Notes: generated by a model from the letters alone, not told the origin. A DNA stretch of 64,000 nucleotides from Sapria himalayana (GCA_029783825.1 JAREIK010002446.1:1-64000); one strand, 5' to 3'. Shown: positions 28,566 to 41,869, numbered from the stretch's first letter. Numbers and translations are program-made.

Positions 28566-31025
28566 TATATATATATATATCTACTATCTATCTATCTATC
28601 TGTCTATCTATATATTTATCAATCAATATATATGTCTATTAATTTAACTATCTATCTTTCTATTAATATAGCTATCAATATATATATATATATCAATCTA
28701 TGTATAAACTTATCTATAAATCTTTCTATTAGTTTTTCTATCAATCCATCTATCTATCTGTCTATCTTTCTATCAATCAATATATCTATCTGTCAATCAA
28801 TCTATCTATCTTTCAATAAAGGAATCTGTCTATCTATCTATCTATATATAAGTATATCTATATCTCTATCTTTATATCTAAATATGTATATATCAATAAA
28901 TTTATCTATCTGTATATTTATCTGTCTGTCTATCTATTTATCTATCTATCTATTTATTTGTAAATTTTTCTGTCTATTTTTATGTCTATATATCTATATA
29001 TCTATCTATCTATCGAATAATATGTCTATCTATTTATCTATCTATCTTCCTACCTATATATCTTTCTATCAATTGTATATCTATCTATCATCATCTTTTT
29101 ATATATATTTCAATCACCAAATCTGTCTATCTATCTGTCTATATATTGGTAGATATATCTATTTATCTATCAGTTTATCTATATGTCAATATATCTATCT
29201 ATATGTCAATATATCTATCTATATATCAATAATTCTATCTATCTGTCTATCTATCTATCTATCTATCTTTTAGTCTATCTATATATCTATCTATCAATAT
29301 ATCTGTCTAGCTATCCACATGTCTCTCATCTAATAATTTGAATATCTATCTGTCTAGCTATTTGTCTTTCTGTTTGTCTATTTATTTATATATATACATA
29401 GGCTATCAATCTTTCTTACTATCTGTCTCTCTATCTATCTATTAATTTGCCTATCAACCTTTATATTAATCTATTTATCAATCTGTTTATCAATATAACT
29501 ATCAATCTGTCTATCAATTTTACAATCAATCTCTCTATCTATTTAATAATCAAAATATCTATATGCCTATCAATCTATCTTTCAATCTATCTAATTATCT
29601 ATATATCTATCTTTCTATATATAAGTCTATCTATCTATTTATCGATCTCTCTGTCTAATAATCTATGTAACTATAAATTTTCTATCACCCTATCTATTTG
29701 TCTATCTATTTCCTAGCATTCTATTTAACTATCAGTTTATCTATCTAACAATCTCTATGTATATCTATATATTTATATTTCTATCTGTCTATCTATTATC
29801 TATTTGTCTAATAATCTATCTATATATTTTTCTATCTAATCTATTTATATATCTATCTATCAATCTATCTATATATTTGTCTATTAATTTGTCTATCAAT
29901 CTATCTATCAAACACTCTATCTATTTATCTATCTATATATCTATCTATCTACCTATCTGTCTATCTGTATGTTTATTTGTTTGTTTGATTATTTGTGTAT
30001 CTGTATAACTACTTGACTATCTACCTAATAAACTATCTATGTACATATCTGTTTATCTGTTTGTTTCTCTATCTATCTTTGTATCTATCTATCTATCTTT
30101 GTATCTATCTATCTATATTTCTTTCTTTCTCTTTGTAAATCTATATGTCTATCTACGTTTCAATCTATATGTCTATCTATCTATCTATCTGTCAATTTAT
30201 ATATCTATCTATTTATCTACCTATCTATTTGTCTATCTATCTCTATATAAATCTATATATCAATTTGTCTATCAATATATCTATAAATATATCAATCAAT
30301 CATTTATCTATCTATATATCTATCTATCTATCTAACTATCTATCTATTTGTCTAACTATATATCTACCTATCTATATATCTATCTATCTATCAACTAAAT
30401 TATCTATCTATCTATCTATCGATATGTTTATCTATATATATTCATATATATATGTCTATCTACTTGTCTATTTATCTATCTATCTATTTATGCATTTTCA
30501 GTCTATCTATCTATCTTTCTATCTATCTATTTATCTATCTATCTGCTATTTATCTAGATATCTATCTAATAATTTTTATATCTATCTATCTAGTAATTTT
30601 TATATCTATTTGTCTATCTATCTACTATATATATTTCTATCTATATATCAATCAATCTATTTATCTTTCTTCCTATTAATTTTTCTTTCAATCTTTCTAA
30701 TAACCTATCTATCAAATGTTTTATCAATCTATCTATCATTATCTATCTATTTATCTAATAATCTATATATCTATAAATTTATCTTTTTGTAAATCTTATT
30801 GTCAAAGTATTTGTCTATCTATTTTCTAGCTTTTTGTCTATCTATATGTCTATTTATCTATCTATATCTATGTCTATCTAAATATCTATTTATCTATCTA
30901 TCTGTCTATCAATCTATCTATCTATATATCTGTTGATCAAATCTATATATCTATCTGTCTATCAATCTATCTATATATTTTTCTATGAATCTTTTTATCA
31001 ATCAATCTATCAAAGAGTTTATATA

Positions 31026-31059
<34 letters not shown>

Positions 31060-32139
31060 CATGTCTATCTAATGGTCAATTTATTTGTTTGCTTGTCTAT
31101 TATCTCTCTCTCTCTAACTTCTTGACTATTAGCCTACCAAACTATTTGTCTTTTTGTCAATCTATTTGTCAGTCTATCTATCTATATATCTATTTGACTA
31201 TCTATTTTTTATATATATGTCTATATATCTACCTGTCTATTTGTTTGTCTGTCTATCTATCTATCTATTTATTTATCTTTCTATCTGCCTCTCTATCATT
31301 CTGTCAATCTATCTGTCTATCTATAAATCTATGTATTTGCATATCTATCTGTATTTCTATCTATTTATCTATTTATGTATCAATATATGTATCTATCTAT
31401 ATGTGTATCTATCTATGTAAATTTTTATTTGTCAATCTATATGTCTATATATCTATCTATCTATTTATATACCTATGTATTTAACTATTTAAGTTTCTAT
31501 ATATCTCTATATCAATATGTCTATCAATTTCTCTATCAAAATATCTATTTGTCTAATTATCTATCTATATATCATCTATCTATCTATATATACATATCTA
31601 TCTATCTCTCTTTCTATCTATATAACTATCTATCTAAATATAAATTTATATATCTTTATTTTTAACTATTAATCAATCTATTTGTATATCTAATATCTAT
31701 CAATCAATCTATATATCTATCTGCCTATCTATCTATCTAATATTTTATCTATCTATCTATCTAACTTTTTATTTATCTGTCAATCAATCAATCAATCAAT
31801 ATTTCTATCTATTTATATTTATTTATTTATCTGTATGTCTATCTTTCTATCTATCTGTCTATTTATATATCTATCTATTTTTCTTTCTCTCTATCTATAT
31901 ATCTATCAATCTATCTATCAATTTGTCTATCTATCTCTTTTTTATCTATTTAACAATTGTTTCTTTGTGTAACTTTCAAACTATCTATCTGCCTTTCTAT
32001 CTATATTTGAATCAATTTGTCTATTTATCTATCAATTAATCTATCTATCTATCTAGCTATTTATATGTATATCTAATTATTTTTATATCTATAAATCTAT
32101 CTATATATCTATCTTTCTTTCTTTCAATGGATCTATTTA

Positions 32140-32652
32140 TCTATTTATATGATATATATCAATCAATCAATCTATTTATCTATGATATATGTGTCTATCA
32201 ATCTTGTAACTATCTATATATCTATTTTTCTATCAATATTTTTATAAATCTTTCTAGTAATCTATCAATCTATCAATCTATCTATTTAGCTATATATCTA
32301 CTTTTCTATATATATATATATCTATCTATCTGTCTGTCTGTTTGTCTATCTATCTATCTTTTTGTCTATCTATCTATCTATCTGTCTGTCTATCTATCTG
32401 CATATGAAAATGTCTTCCAAACTATCATTCTATATATCTCCATATCTATCTATCTTACTATATGTCTAAGTTTCTATCTGTCTATCAATCTGTCTGTCTC
32501 ACTATTTATTTATTATCCTTTTGTCTTTTTGTCTGCCTATTTATTTTATTGTATATCTACTGATCCGTATATTTGTCTGTCTATACATTTGTCTTTTTAT
32601 CTATTTATTTATCTACCTATATGCCTATCTATTTGTCTATTGGTCTGTTTGA

Positions 32653-32686
<34 letters not shown>

Positions 32687-33565
32687 TTCTGTCTATCTAT
32701 ATGTTCTAACTTTATATCTATCTATTTATCAATCAACAAATCTATTTGTCTATAATTTGTCTATCTATCTATCTAGCTATCTATCTATTTATCTATATAT
32801 ATTTCTTTCTTTCTTTTTGACTATGTATCGATCTATCTTTCTATTTTTCTATCTATTTGTCTAAATATCTATCTATATGTGTGTGTAGATATCTATCTAT
32901 CAATTTGTCTATCTATCTGTCTATCTATTTTTCTATCTGTCTATTTATCTATCTAATTATCTATCTATCTATATATGTTTATCTATATGTCTATATATTT
33001 GTCAATCTATCTACCTATCAATGTATCTATCTAGCTATCTATCTAGCTTTCTATCTATGTGTCTATCTATCTGTTTATTTTCATCTCTTTCTATTTCTCT
33101 ATATATCAATCTACTATCTATGTATCTATCTATCTTTCAATCTATCCATCAATCTATTTTCAATCAATCTATCTATCTATCTATGTCTCTATCTATCTAT
33201 AAATATATTTTTTATCTATCTGTCTATCTATATATCTATCTATCCGTCTATCTATCTGTTTAACAAACTATCTAACTTTCTATTTATCTATCTATGTGTC
33301 TGTCTATCTATCTAACTATCTATCTATTTATTTATCTATCTATTTATCTACCTATCTATATATTTGTCTATCTATGTGTCTTTTGATCTATTTATCTATC
33401 TATCTATATGTTTGTGTATCTATCTGTGTATCATTCGATCTATTTATCTATCTGTATATCTGTCTATCTATCTACCTACCTGCCTACCTATCTATGTGTC
33501 TATTTATCTATTTATCTACCAACCTATTTGTCTATCTAAATGTTTATATATATATATATATATAT

Positions 33566-33600
<35 letters not shown>

Positions 33601-34162
33601 TTTCTTTATTTATTTATCTATCTATTTATCTTTCAATCTATTTGTCAATCAATTTTTTATTTATCTATTGATTTGTCTATCTATGTATATATAAATCTAT
33701 CTATCAATTTATTTATCACTTTGTCTATTAAACAATCTATCTAAATGTCTATTTTTATGTAAATCTCTTTGTCTATCTATCTGCCTATCTATATGTCTAT
33801 TTATTTCTCAATCTATATGATTATATATATATATATATATATCTTTTTATATGTCTATATGTATATCTATCTATCTATCTCTCTATTTTTTGTTTGTATG
33901 TCTGTCTATCTATCAGTCTATTTCTCTATCTATTTCTCTATCTATATGTCTATCTATATATCTATCTATCTATCTATCGATCTATCTATTTTTCTATCTA
34001 TCTATTTGTTTATCTATCTATTTATCTATCTATTTATCTATCAATCTATATATATTTCCATTTATCTTTCTACCTTTTTATCAATCAATCAATCTATCTA
34101 TCTATCTATTATTCAAACAATTTGTGTATCTATCAATTTATCAATTTTTCTATCTTTCTATC

Positions 34163-34210
<48 letters not shown>

Positions 34211-36110
34211 AATATCTATCTATCTTTCAATCTATCTATCTATCTATCAAGCTATTTATCTCTATATCTATCAATCTATATATCTTTCTATCTATCTATT
34301 TGTCTATCTATTTGTTTATCTATCTATTTATCAGTCTTCTTATATGTCTAGCTATCTATCTGTCTGTCATTTTACCTATCTATCTATCTATCTATATATT
34401 TGACTATCTGTCTATGTATCTATCAATATATTTATCTATCAATATATCTATGTGTATTTCTATATGTCTATATAGGTGTCATTCTCTCTATCTATCATTT
34501 TATATATCTAGCTGTATATCTCTCTTTCTATCTACTTATCAATTTATTTGTTTACCTTTTTCTCTATATATTTTCCTATCTATCATATTTGTCGATCTTT
34601 CTATTTTTCTATCTATCTATCTATCTATATATCTGTCTAGATATTAGTTTATCTATATGTCTATCTATCTAACTATCTATATATCAATCTATTTGTCTAG
34701 CTATCTATTTTCTATCTATGTATCAGTCTATCTATATGTTTATCTATCTTTCTATTTATTTGTCTATCTATCTATCTATCTAATTGTCTATCTACTTGTC
34801 TAGATATCAGTCTATCAATCTATCTATCTATCTGTCAATAAATCAATCAATCAATATGACTATCAATCTATCTATTTATTTGTCTATTTATCTATCAATC
34901 AATCAATAAATCAATATATCCGTCTATTTATCTAAATATCAATCAATCTATTTATCTATATTTCTATCAATTTGTCTTTCAATCTCTCTATAAATCAGTC
35001 TATCAATCAATCAATCTATCTGTCGATCAATTTGTCTATCTATCTATCTTTTTATTTATCTATCTATCTAACTAACTAACTATCTATCTATCAGTATGTC
35101 TATCTGTCTATCTATCTATCTATATATCTATCTAACAATCTAACTTTCTATATATATATATATATATATCAATCTATCTATCTATCTTTCTATCAATCAA
35201 TCTATGTATCAATCTCTCTATTAATTTGTCTATCAATCTATCGATCAAATTGTCTTTCAATTAATCAATCATCTCTCTATCTATCTTTATTTCTAGCTGT
35301 CTATTAATCTATCTATCAATCTAACTATCAATCTATCTGTTTATGAATCTATCTATTAATTTATTTATTAATCTTTCTATTAATCTATATATCAATCTGT
35401 ATATCTATCTATCGAACTTTTTATCTAACTTTCTATCTATCTATCTGATCAATCTGTGTCAAACTATATGTCAATCTATGTTTCGATCTATCTTTATTTC
35501 TATTTATCTATCATCTTTTATGTATATATCTATCTAACATTCTATCTATCTCTTTATCTATTTTTCTATCTATTTGTCTATCAATCTGCCTATTAATATA
35601 TTTAGCAATCAATCTATCAATATGTCTATAAATCTATCTAACAATCTATCTAACATTTATGAATCAATATGTCTATCATTCTATCTACAAATCTATCTAT
35701 TTATCTGTCTATCTATATATCTATCTATCTATCCGTCCATCTATCTATCTTTTTATATATCTATATCTCTATTTGTTTATCTATTTGTCTTTTTATCTAT
35801 CTATTTATCTGTCTATCTTTCTATTTATCTATCTATCTATCTATCTATCAATTTGTCTATATATAAGTCTATCAATCTATCTATCAATGTGTCAATCAAA
35901 CAATCCATCTTTGTTTCTATCTAATTATTTGTCTATCCATCTATCTATCTATCCGATTAACTATCTCTCTATCTACATGTATATTTATCCATCTATTTAT
36001 TTATCTATCTATCTATTTATATATTTGTTTATCTATTTGTCTATCTGTCTATCTATTTATAAATCAATATGTATATCTATCTATCTATGTATTTGTCTAT
36101 CTATGTAATA
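32140..36110. repeat. About 4-kb higher-order satellite unit, copy A (holds CACTA empty site)
   Basis: Aligns in order with 36120-45405 once the CACTA element is removed. Landmarks: GAAAATG at 32406 and 36406; a TTGAATGT then (TA)n block near 32648 and 36662; TGACTATGTA near 32818 and 36871; TTAAACAATCTATC at 33728 and 37778; TTTGTTTGTATGTCTGTC near 33889 and 43319; CAATCTGCCTATTAAT at 35582 and 44900; TTATATATTTGTTTATC at 36017 and 45380. Corrected for the 5,385-bp insertion (element plus one TSD), the shift is 3.93-4.05 kb throughout. Confidence 0.88.
33818..33850. other. Paralogous empty site of the 37.88-kb CACTA element
   Basis: In copy A the flanks of the insertion are contiguous: CTATATGATTATATATA runs directly through an AT run into ATCTTTTTATATG and then the TTTGTTTGTATG block. 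In copy B the same left flank (CTATTTGATTATCTATA) stops at the CACTA end and the right flank resumes at 43262. Confidence 0.75.
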
Positions 36111-36667
36111 ATCTATTTATCTATTTAACTATCTATTTATCTAACTATCAAACTTCTATCTATATGTGTATATATCTATTTATCTATCAATTTGTGTAAC
36201 TATATATATATCTTTCTATCAATATTTTTATCAATCTTTCTAGTGATCAATCTGTTATCTATCTACCAATCTGTCAATCAATGAATTTATCTATCTATAT
36301 ATTTATTTTTTATCTATTTATCTATCTATCTGTCTAACAATATATATCTATCTATCTTTTTGTCTATCTCTCTAGATATTTGTATATCTATATGCCTATG
36401 CCTATGAAAATGTTTACAAAACTATCATTCTATATGTCTCCATATTTATCTATCTTACTATATGTATATTTAACTTTCTATCTATCTATAAATTCGTCTT
36501 TCTCTGTTTATCTATTATCTTTATATCTATATGTCTTTTTGTCTACCTATTTATTTTATTGTCTATCTATCTATCCGGCAGTATATTTTTCAGTCTATAT
36601 ATTTGTCTTTTTGTTTATTAGTCAATCTGTCTATATGCCTATATATATGTCTATTGGTATGTTTGAA

Positions 36668-36708
<41 letters not shown>

Positions 36709-37340
36709 TTCTATCGGTCTATCTATATGATCTAACTTTATATTTATTTATTTATCAATCAACCAATCGATCTGTCTATATATTTTTTGATCTTTCTATC
36801 TATCTATCTAGCTATATAAATATCTATCAAGCTATCTTTCAATCTATCTATCTTTCTTTATTTCTTTCTTTTTGACTATGTACAGATCTATCTTCCTATT
36901 TGTCTATCTAAATGTCTATCTTTATGTGTGTGTAGATATCTATCTATCAGTTTGTCTATCTATCTGTTTATTTATTTTTCTATCTATCTATGTATCTTTT
37001 TAATTATCTATCTATCTATCTATCTTTATATATGTATATCAATATGTCTATATATCTGTCAATCTATCTACCTATCTATGTATCTATCAAGCTGTCTATC
37101 TAGCTTTCTATCTGTCTGTCTATCTATTTTTTTATATCTATCTATTTGCTTATCTTTCTTTCTACTATCTATATATCTATCTTCATTTCAATATGTCCAT
37201 CAATCTATTGATCAATCTATCAATCTATCTATTTATGTTTGTGTCTATCTACCTATAATTCTATTTGTTTATCTATCTATCTATATATCCATTTATCTAT
37301 CTGTTTAACTATATATCTATCTATCTATCTAACTATATAC

Positions 37341-37357
<17 letters not shown>

Positions 37358-37394
<37 letters not shown>
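37358..37394. repeat. (TG)n microsatellite
   Basis: About eighteen TG units continuing from an AT run. It is private to copy B of the 4-kb unit. Confidence 0.96.
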
Positions 37395-37395
<1 letters not shown>

Positions 37396-37520
37396 TTTTG
37401 AACTATTTATCTATCTATCTATCAATAAGTCTATGTATCTATCTATGTATCAATCATGTTTATCTATATATCTATCTAATTATCTGTTTGTCTGTCTATC
37501 TACCTACGCACATATCTATC

Positions 37521-37565
<45 letters not shown>

Positions 37566-37876
37566 ATGTGTCTATCTATGTATCTATCTATGTGTCTATT
37601 TATTTGTCTATCTACCAATCTATTTGTCTATCTAATTATCTATCTATTTGTATATAAATCAATCAATATATCAATCTATCTTTCAATCTATTTGTCAATC
37701 TATTTTTTATCTGTCTATAAATCTATCTATTTATGTATCTATAAATCTATCTATCAATTTAACTATCAATTTGTCTATTAAACAATCTATCTAACTATCT
37801 ATCTTTATGTATATCTATTTGTGTATCTATCTGCCTATCTATATGTCTATTTATTTATTAATCTATTTGATTATCT

Positions 37877-37879
37877 ATA
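37877..37879. repeat. Target-site duplication, left copy (ATA)
   Basis: ATA directly precedes CACTAC at 37880 and is repeated directly after the right terminus at 43262-43264. Three bases is the duplication length typical of CACTA transposons. Confidence 0.85.
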
Positions 37880-37894
37880 CACTACAACCAAAAC
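37880..37894 (+). repeat. CACTA terminal inverted repeat, left
   Basis: CACTACAACCAAAAC. It pairs with the inverted copy at 43248-43261 apart from one extra C. The next bases (ATCAATGACACTTA) resemble the subterminal motif on the other side. Confidence 0.9.
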
Positions 37895-37922
37895 TATAAT
37901 CAATGACACTTAAAATAGCGTC

Positions 37923-37925
<3 letters not shown>

Positions 37926-37971
<46 letters not shown>
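37926..37971. repeat. (AT)n run in left subterminal region
   Basis: About 46 bp of alternating TA, flanked by AGCGTCATTA and TAATGTCGCT, so the subterminal motif forms an imperfect inverted repeat around it. Confidence 0.95.
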
Positions 37972-37972
<1 letters not shown>

Positions 37973-38020
37973 GTCGCTTATCGATAGCGTCATCAGCTAG
38001 CGTGACATAAAAAGTCTATA

Positions 38021-38158
38021 CATATAATGATGTTTTTTTTGCAGTGTCGTTGAATCATACCTTGATGCTAAAATAAAGTGTCATTTTTATTAACAATGAT
38101 ACTTTATTTTAGCGTCGAGGTATGATTCAACGACGCTGCAAAAAAACATCATTATATG
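38021..38158. repeat. 138-bp imperfect hairpin in CACTA left subterminal region
   Basis: Left arm CATATAATGATGTTTTTTTT, then GCAGTGTCGTTGAATCATAC (38021-38060), pairs with GTATGATTCAACGACGCTGC and then the poly-A/CATCATTATATG at 38120-38158. The middle part (TAAAATAAAGTGTCAT and ATGATACTTTATTTTA) pairs too, leaving a loop of only a few bases near 38089. Mismatches are few. Confidence 0.88.
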
Positions 38159-38837
38159 TTGTAGCTATCGTAAATTTTTTTAATACTATGACACTTAGTA
38201 AAAGCGTCAAGGAAGATTATGAATAAATTAAATTTAAATTTAATAATTATTGTAAATATATTTTCACCTATTATTGTAATACTACATGCACATAAGAACA
38301 ACATTCTTTACAATCCATACCAAGAATACAGTTTTCAAGTAAAATGGGGAACTCGGACTTCTTACAAATCAACAAAAAATATAACACAATTTCACCATTC
38401 ATTTCTTAAATTCAATACAAAATTTTTGATATATGCAATCCAATTGTGCCTTATCTCCATAAAACGGGTTCCTACTACCCTAATAAAGTTGAGAGTTAAT
38501 TTCTAAATAAGGTTACTTGCATTCAAAAAGATGAACAATAAATACGTACACTTGCAGAAAAAAATATATTATAGAGCATTGGAAAAAAATAGGAATGAAA
38601 ACAACATATCATAAAAATAATTTATATAACAATTGACATATACGATTAAACAAATTTAACAACAACAAAAACAGAGTTAGTAGAATGGATAAATATAAAG
38701 CATGAGATTTATCAATTATGGCATAAAATTTTTGATGAGGTATGTTTTTTAAAGTGAAGATTTCTTTGAGCCATGCATTAAGAAATTTTTTTTTACCAAT
38801 AAATGCTTCATTCTATAATAAGAAGGGAAAAACTTAC

Positions 38838-39210
38838 ATATTAACAATGTCTTTAAGATCATCTGAAGGTTGATGATGCAAGGAATCAAGGTAATAGGTG
38901 ATCAAAGTCATTATGCCAAGTACCACCAATACCCAATGACAACTACAAAATTAACATTAGTGTAACAACATAACATTTATAATTTGACAAATATGCATAC
39001 TTATAATCTTACTCATGTTAAATAATTTACCCTGGGTTATATGGAATAAAAACAAAATCTGCATTATTTGTATTCATCAACCGATTAGCTATAACACTCG
39101 ACCTATTTTTCTTGCTTGCTTCTCCCAATCCAGCTTTGGAAACCAAGGTTGGATTTACAAAAATAAATCTCTCTGCCTCTTTAGCATCAACCATCTTTGT
39201 ATGCAAGTGC
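38838..39210 (-). pseudogene. Ulp1-like (C48) cysteine protease fragment within CACTA
   Basis: Two exons with good splice signals. Exon A runs 39210-39031, with acceptor AATCAG and donor CCAGG|GTAAAT. It reads AERFIFVNPTLVSKAGLG, NRSSVIANRLMN and ADFVFIPYNPG. Exon B runs 38942-38838, with acceptor TTTGTAG. It reads CHWVLVVLG, then YYLDSLHHQPSDDLKDIVN, and ends at a donor TAT|GTAAGT. This is the pattern of plant transposon-borne Ulp1/SENP-type protease domains ('VPYNxGxHWxLxVID...VYYLDSL...IKxIV'), with the catalytic His in HW and the Asp in YLDS. Codon phases join across the intron (GG|T). A possible third exon begins at 38812 but soon meets a stop, and I find no GxxxCGYY-like box with the catalytic Cys. 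The start is also missing, so it is a non-functional fragment. Such domains may be a standard CACTA cargo gene or a captured host desumoylase-like gene. Confidence 0.8.
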
Positions 39211-41031
39211 CTGATTTAATTTCACACAATATTTAAAAGTTTTAATATTTTAATTTAACTAATATTAAATACAATTCTCATTATGAAAAATTAAAGCATA
39301 AATAAGATAGTTAAAATATATGAAAAACATATTAAATGTTTCTCTTACCATATATAGAACATAAGGCAATTAGATTATACCTCTGTTGATGATATTATGA
39401 TATCCATATCTTCTTTCATGAGGAAGGTCTTAAATGACTGTCCAAAAACCTCTATGAAAATTATGGGATAAACTACAATTTGACAGTCACCATCTTATTG
39501 TGATACTTAGAGAAAAATTAACACTCAAGAATATTCAATGAATCAAAAATCATTTATAAATATTAGAGTAATCAAGAAAAATATATTTAGCCACCCAAAA
39601 TATTATCATGTTCCATTATGGAATAGATTCACATTTTGGAATATTATCAATCAATTAGTTAATTTGTAGTTATAACTTTAGGTGCTAATGAGACGAGACA
39701 ACTCACAAGCTACTCGGACTCAACTCAATTAAAATTCGATCAAAACCAACTCGTGTACGATCAATTCGAGTTCGAGCATGACTAAAAATGTTAACTAGTT
39801 TAATCGACAAACTAGTAACTTGACTCAAATAGATCACAACTCAAAAATTTTTGTATATAAAATTTAAAATTTTTTTTATATCTCTATTTTAGGAGATGAA
39901 ATATATAATATATATCTATTTTTTTATTCTTAAAAATCATACATTTTTATTATTTATGTAGTTATAAAAATATTTATTTTTAAAATATTTAATTTTCTCT
40001 AAAGAAAAGATATAATAAAATAGGATATTATTCTATAAATTATATTAATAAATCAATATTATAATGAATATATAAAAACTATTATTATAATTTATATTCA
40101 AATCATAAATTAGTCATTATACATTTTTATATAAATCTTAAATAGTTTTCAGCTTACTTTCTATTTTATCTAAGCTTAGTGTTCTAACCTTAACAACTAA
40201 TTTTAGGAGAATTGTATAATTTTTTTACCAAACCAAACAAAATCCAATGTTGGATTCCACCCACTTAAAACATTCAATGGAATGGTTGCATAGTTGTTGC
40301 ATTAAAGAAAGCATGGTTCAAGGTGGGTCATGTGTCAGAAGGTAAATCACATGCCCACCCTTATCACACCCAACCCATGACATTTTTTGTAGCTATCATG
40401 TATGCTCAAATCACAGTCTTACAAGCACCACCCCAAGACCCAACATGACCCATGTCAAGTATAAGACTCGAACCAAATTTAGTCTAGACGACTAATAAGT
40501 TGGATCAAGCTATGCTACAGATACACAACTAACAAGGGCCACTCCATCATCCCTCCATTATCAACATCTAACACTACAATTTAATCATCAAAGCATACAT
40601 TTTTCCTTGAAACTAACTATTCTAGTAGTTTTTTAGACGTGTTTAAACCATCACTAATGTATAAAAATTTGTCATTACATCTACCCTGAGGTTGGTAAGG
40701 GAGATTGGGTAAAGGGTGAAAAAAAACTATTCTAGCAGTTTTTACTTCATCATAACAGTAATTTTCCATGAACAAACAAGGTATTGTCAAATAAAATGCT
40801 AAGCTAGGAAAGATGAGACAATGTTAAGGAAAATGGTACTTGGAATGATGAAGCTTTCAGAAATAGTAAATCATAAGGTATCCACTAAGTGAAGCTACTA
40901 AACTTAATAAACAACATTGCAGAGTCTACACAAGATACACAAATAAATAAAGTTTCACAGCACACTCCAAATAGGCTACATACCAGGCTTCTTATACACA
41001 GAGACACACATCTACTTGATGCATTTGAAGC
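39211..41031. other. CACTA internal sequence without recognised genes
   Basis: AT-rich sequence with no convincing exon. 39690-39850 has a CTCGAACTCGAGT-like word cluster (ACTCGGACTCAACTC, ATCAATTCGAGTTCGAGC, AACTTGACTC), a composition often met in plant non-autonomous repeats, so a nested old repeat is possible. 40230-40560 is less AT-rich and C-rich (CACCACCCCAAGACCCAAC). 40860-41031 may be captured 3' untranslated sequence of the RRM gene that follows on the minus strand. Confidence 0.45.
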
Positions 41032-41869
41032 TTAAAAATAAAAACCTTTAAAGATTACCAATAGGATGGGTATGGTATACCACCTACTCCTATCATAGCT
41101 TCCGGACCTTAACTGGCCGCTAGACCCAAGTGGCGACCCAGAAAGTCTCTCATCCAAATCATAAGAAATGCCAGAGAAAGGTGACCCATATGCATTGGGG
41201 TGGTTCATGCTATTAGGGAAGGCTGGCACTGAATAAAATCAAAAAGTATACAGCACAAGAGACGCTGAAAGAAATAGACCCAGAAAGGAATCACAACTCA
41301 TGAAAGTTCTAGAAGTATAGTACCTTCTGAATAACAACGATGAGAAGAATAGGATGATCCCCTACATGACTCAAACAATCGATTGGATTGAAGTGAGTTT
41401 TCACTTCCACTCAGCAGCAAAAAAGAATGCATTGGTATTCCAGATGAATTTGGGGAAGAAACAATCACATTACAGATGTTCTATAGTTTATATTGCCTAG
41501 AAATCTGCACAGAGAATAGTTTTGCTAGTTTAATTCATAACAAGCAAAATCATGTCCAATGGGCAGTAGGAGAAACTGCAGGATATACAACAACTAGATA
41601 CAGCAGAAGAGATAAATTCAAATATAATCAAATCCTTGTAGAAAATAATGGACACACCATAAACTTTAGGGTACGATCATAGATAACCACTAGACCAGAG
41701 AAAAGCTTGACAGCATAGTCTGCAATCTCATGAGTTTCATATTCTGCAAAAGCATATCCTTTGAATTTGTCACTCTCCTTATCTCGAGCAAAGTGCAACT
41801 TCAGAACTCTCCTAGCTTGAATTAAAATATCATACAAAACCCTATCGCTCACCCTCTCATCCAAATTCC
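41032..41869 (-). pseudogene. Captured RRM protein gene fragment (RBM7/SF3B4-like)
   Basis: Three exons with consistent phases. Exon 41869-41658 (acceptor TTTTTTCAG, donor ATG|GTGTGT) encodes an RNA-recognition motif: GNLDERVSDRVLYDILIQ, then KGYAFAEYETHEIADYAVK and LFSGL...YDRTLKF. Exon 41480-41324 (acceptor CTATAG, donor GAAG|GTAC) is Ser-rich. Exon 41228-41032 (acceptor TTATTCAG) reads AFPNSMNHPNAYGSPF then DRSRW, resembling the low-complexity tail of plant RBM7/SF3B4-like proteins. 212, 157 and 197 nt join in one frame. The exon encoding the N-terminal Met and RNP2 strand is absent, so only about 75% of an RRM remains. Unspliced introns show capture from genomic DNA, not from mRNA. Gene name within the RBM7 (NEXT complex)/SF3B4 (U2 snRNP) RRM group is unresolved without a search. 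Whether it is transcribed is unknown. Confidence 0.82.

Larger units (their letters stand above)
13839..37879. repeat. Degenerate TATC satellite, main arm (+ strand TATC)
   Basis: 24 kb of TATC-type units with variants TGTC, TTTC, AATC (often in CAATCAATCAATC clusters) and TATT, punctuated by AT, TG, AC and TTTA runs. Polarity is constant over the whole length. Rare words recur in fixed order at about 3.9-4.1 kb spacing, showing a higher-order repeat. The array resumes on the far side of the CACTA insertion at 43262. Confidence 0.96.
36120..37879. repeat. About 4-kb higher-order unit, copy B, left part
   Basis: Matches copy A from about 32140 to 33830 at a shift of 3.98-4.05 kb. It includes a (TG)n run at 37358-37394 that copy A lacks and an (AT)n run at about 37525-37562. 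It stops at the CACTA insertion. Confidence 0.87.

Noticed and set aside
33769..34647. Longest of many open frames encoding Tyr-Leu-Ser-Ile-rich 'membrane proteins' in the satellite
   Set aside because: The composition is dictated by the TATC repeat in every frame, and neighbouring frames are equally open. There is no conserved domain or start context.
38219..38506. 95-codon + strand open frame in the CACTA element
   Set aside because: No recognisable domain, AT-driven composition, and antisense to the downstream side of the protease fragment.
39015..39236. 73-codon + strand open frame
   Set aside because: It is the antisense shadow of protease exon A, whose minus-strand reading matches a known family.
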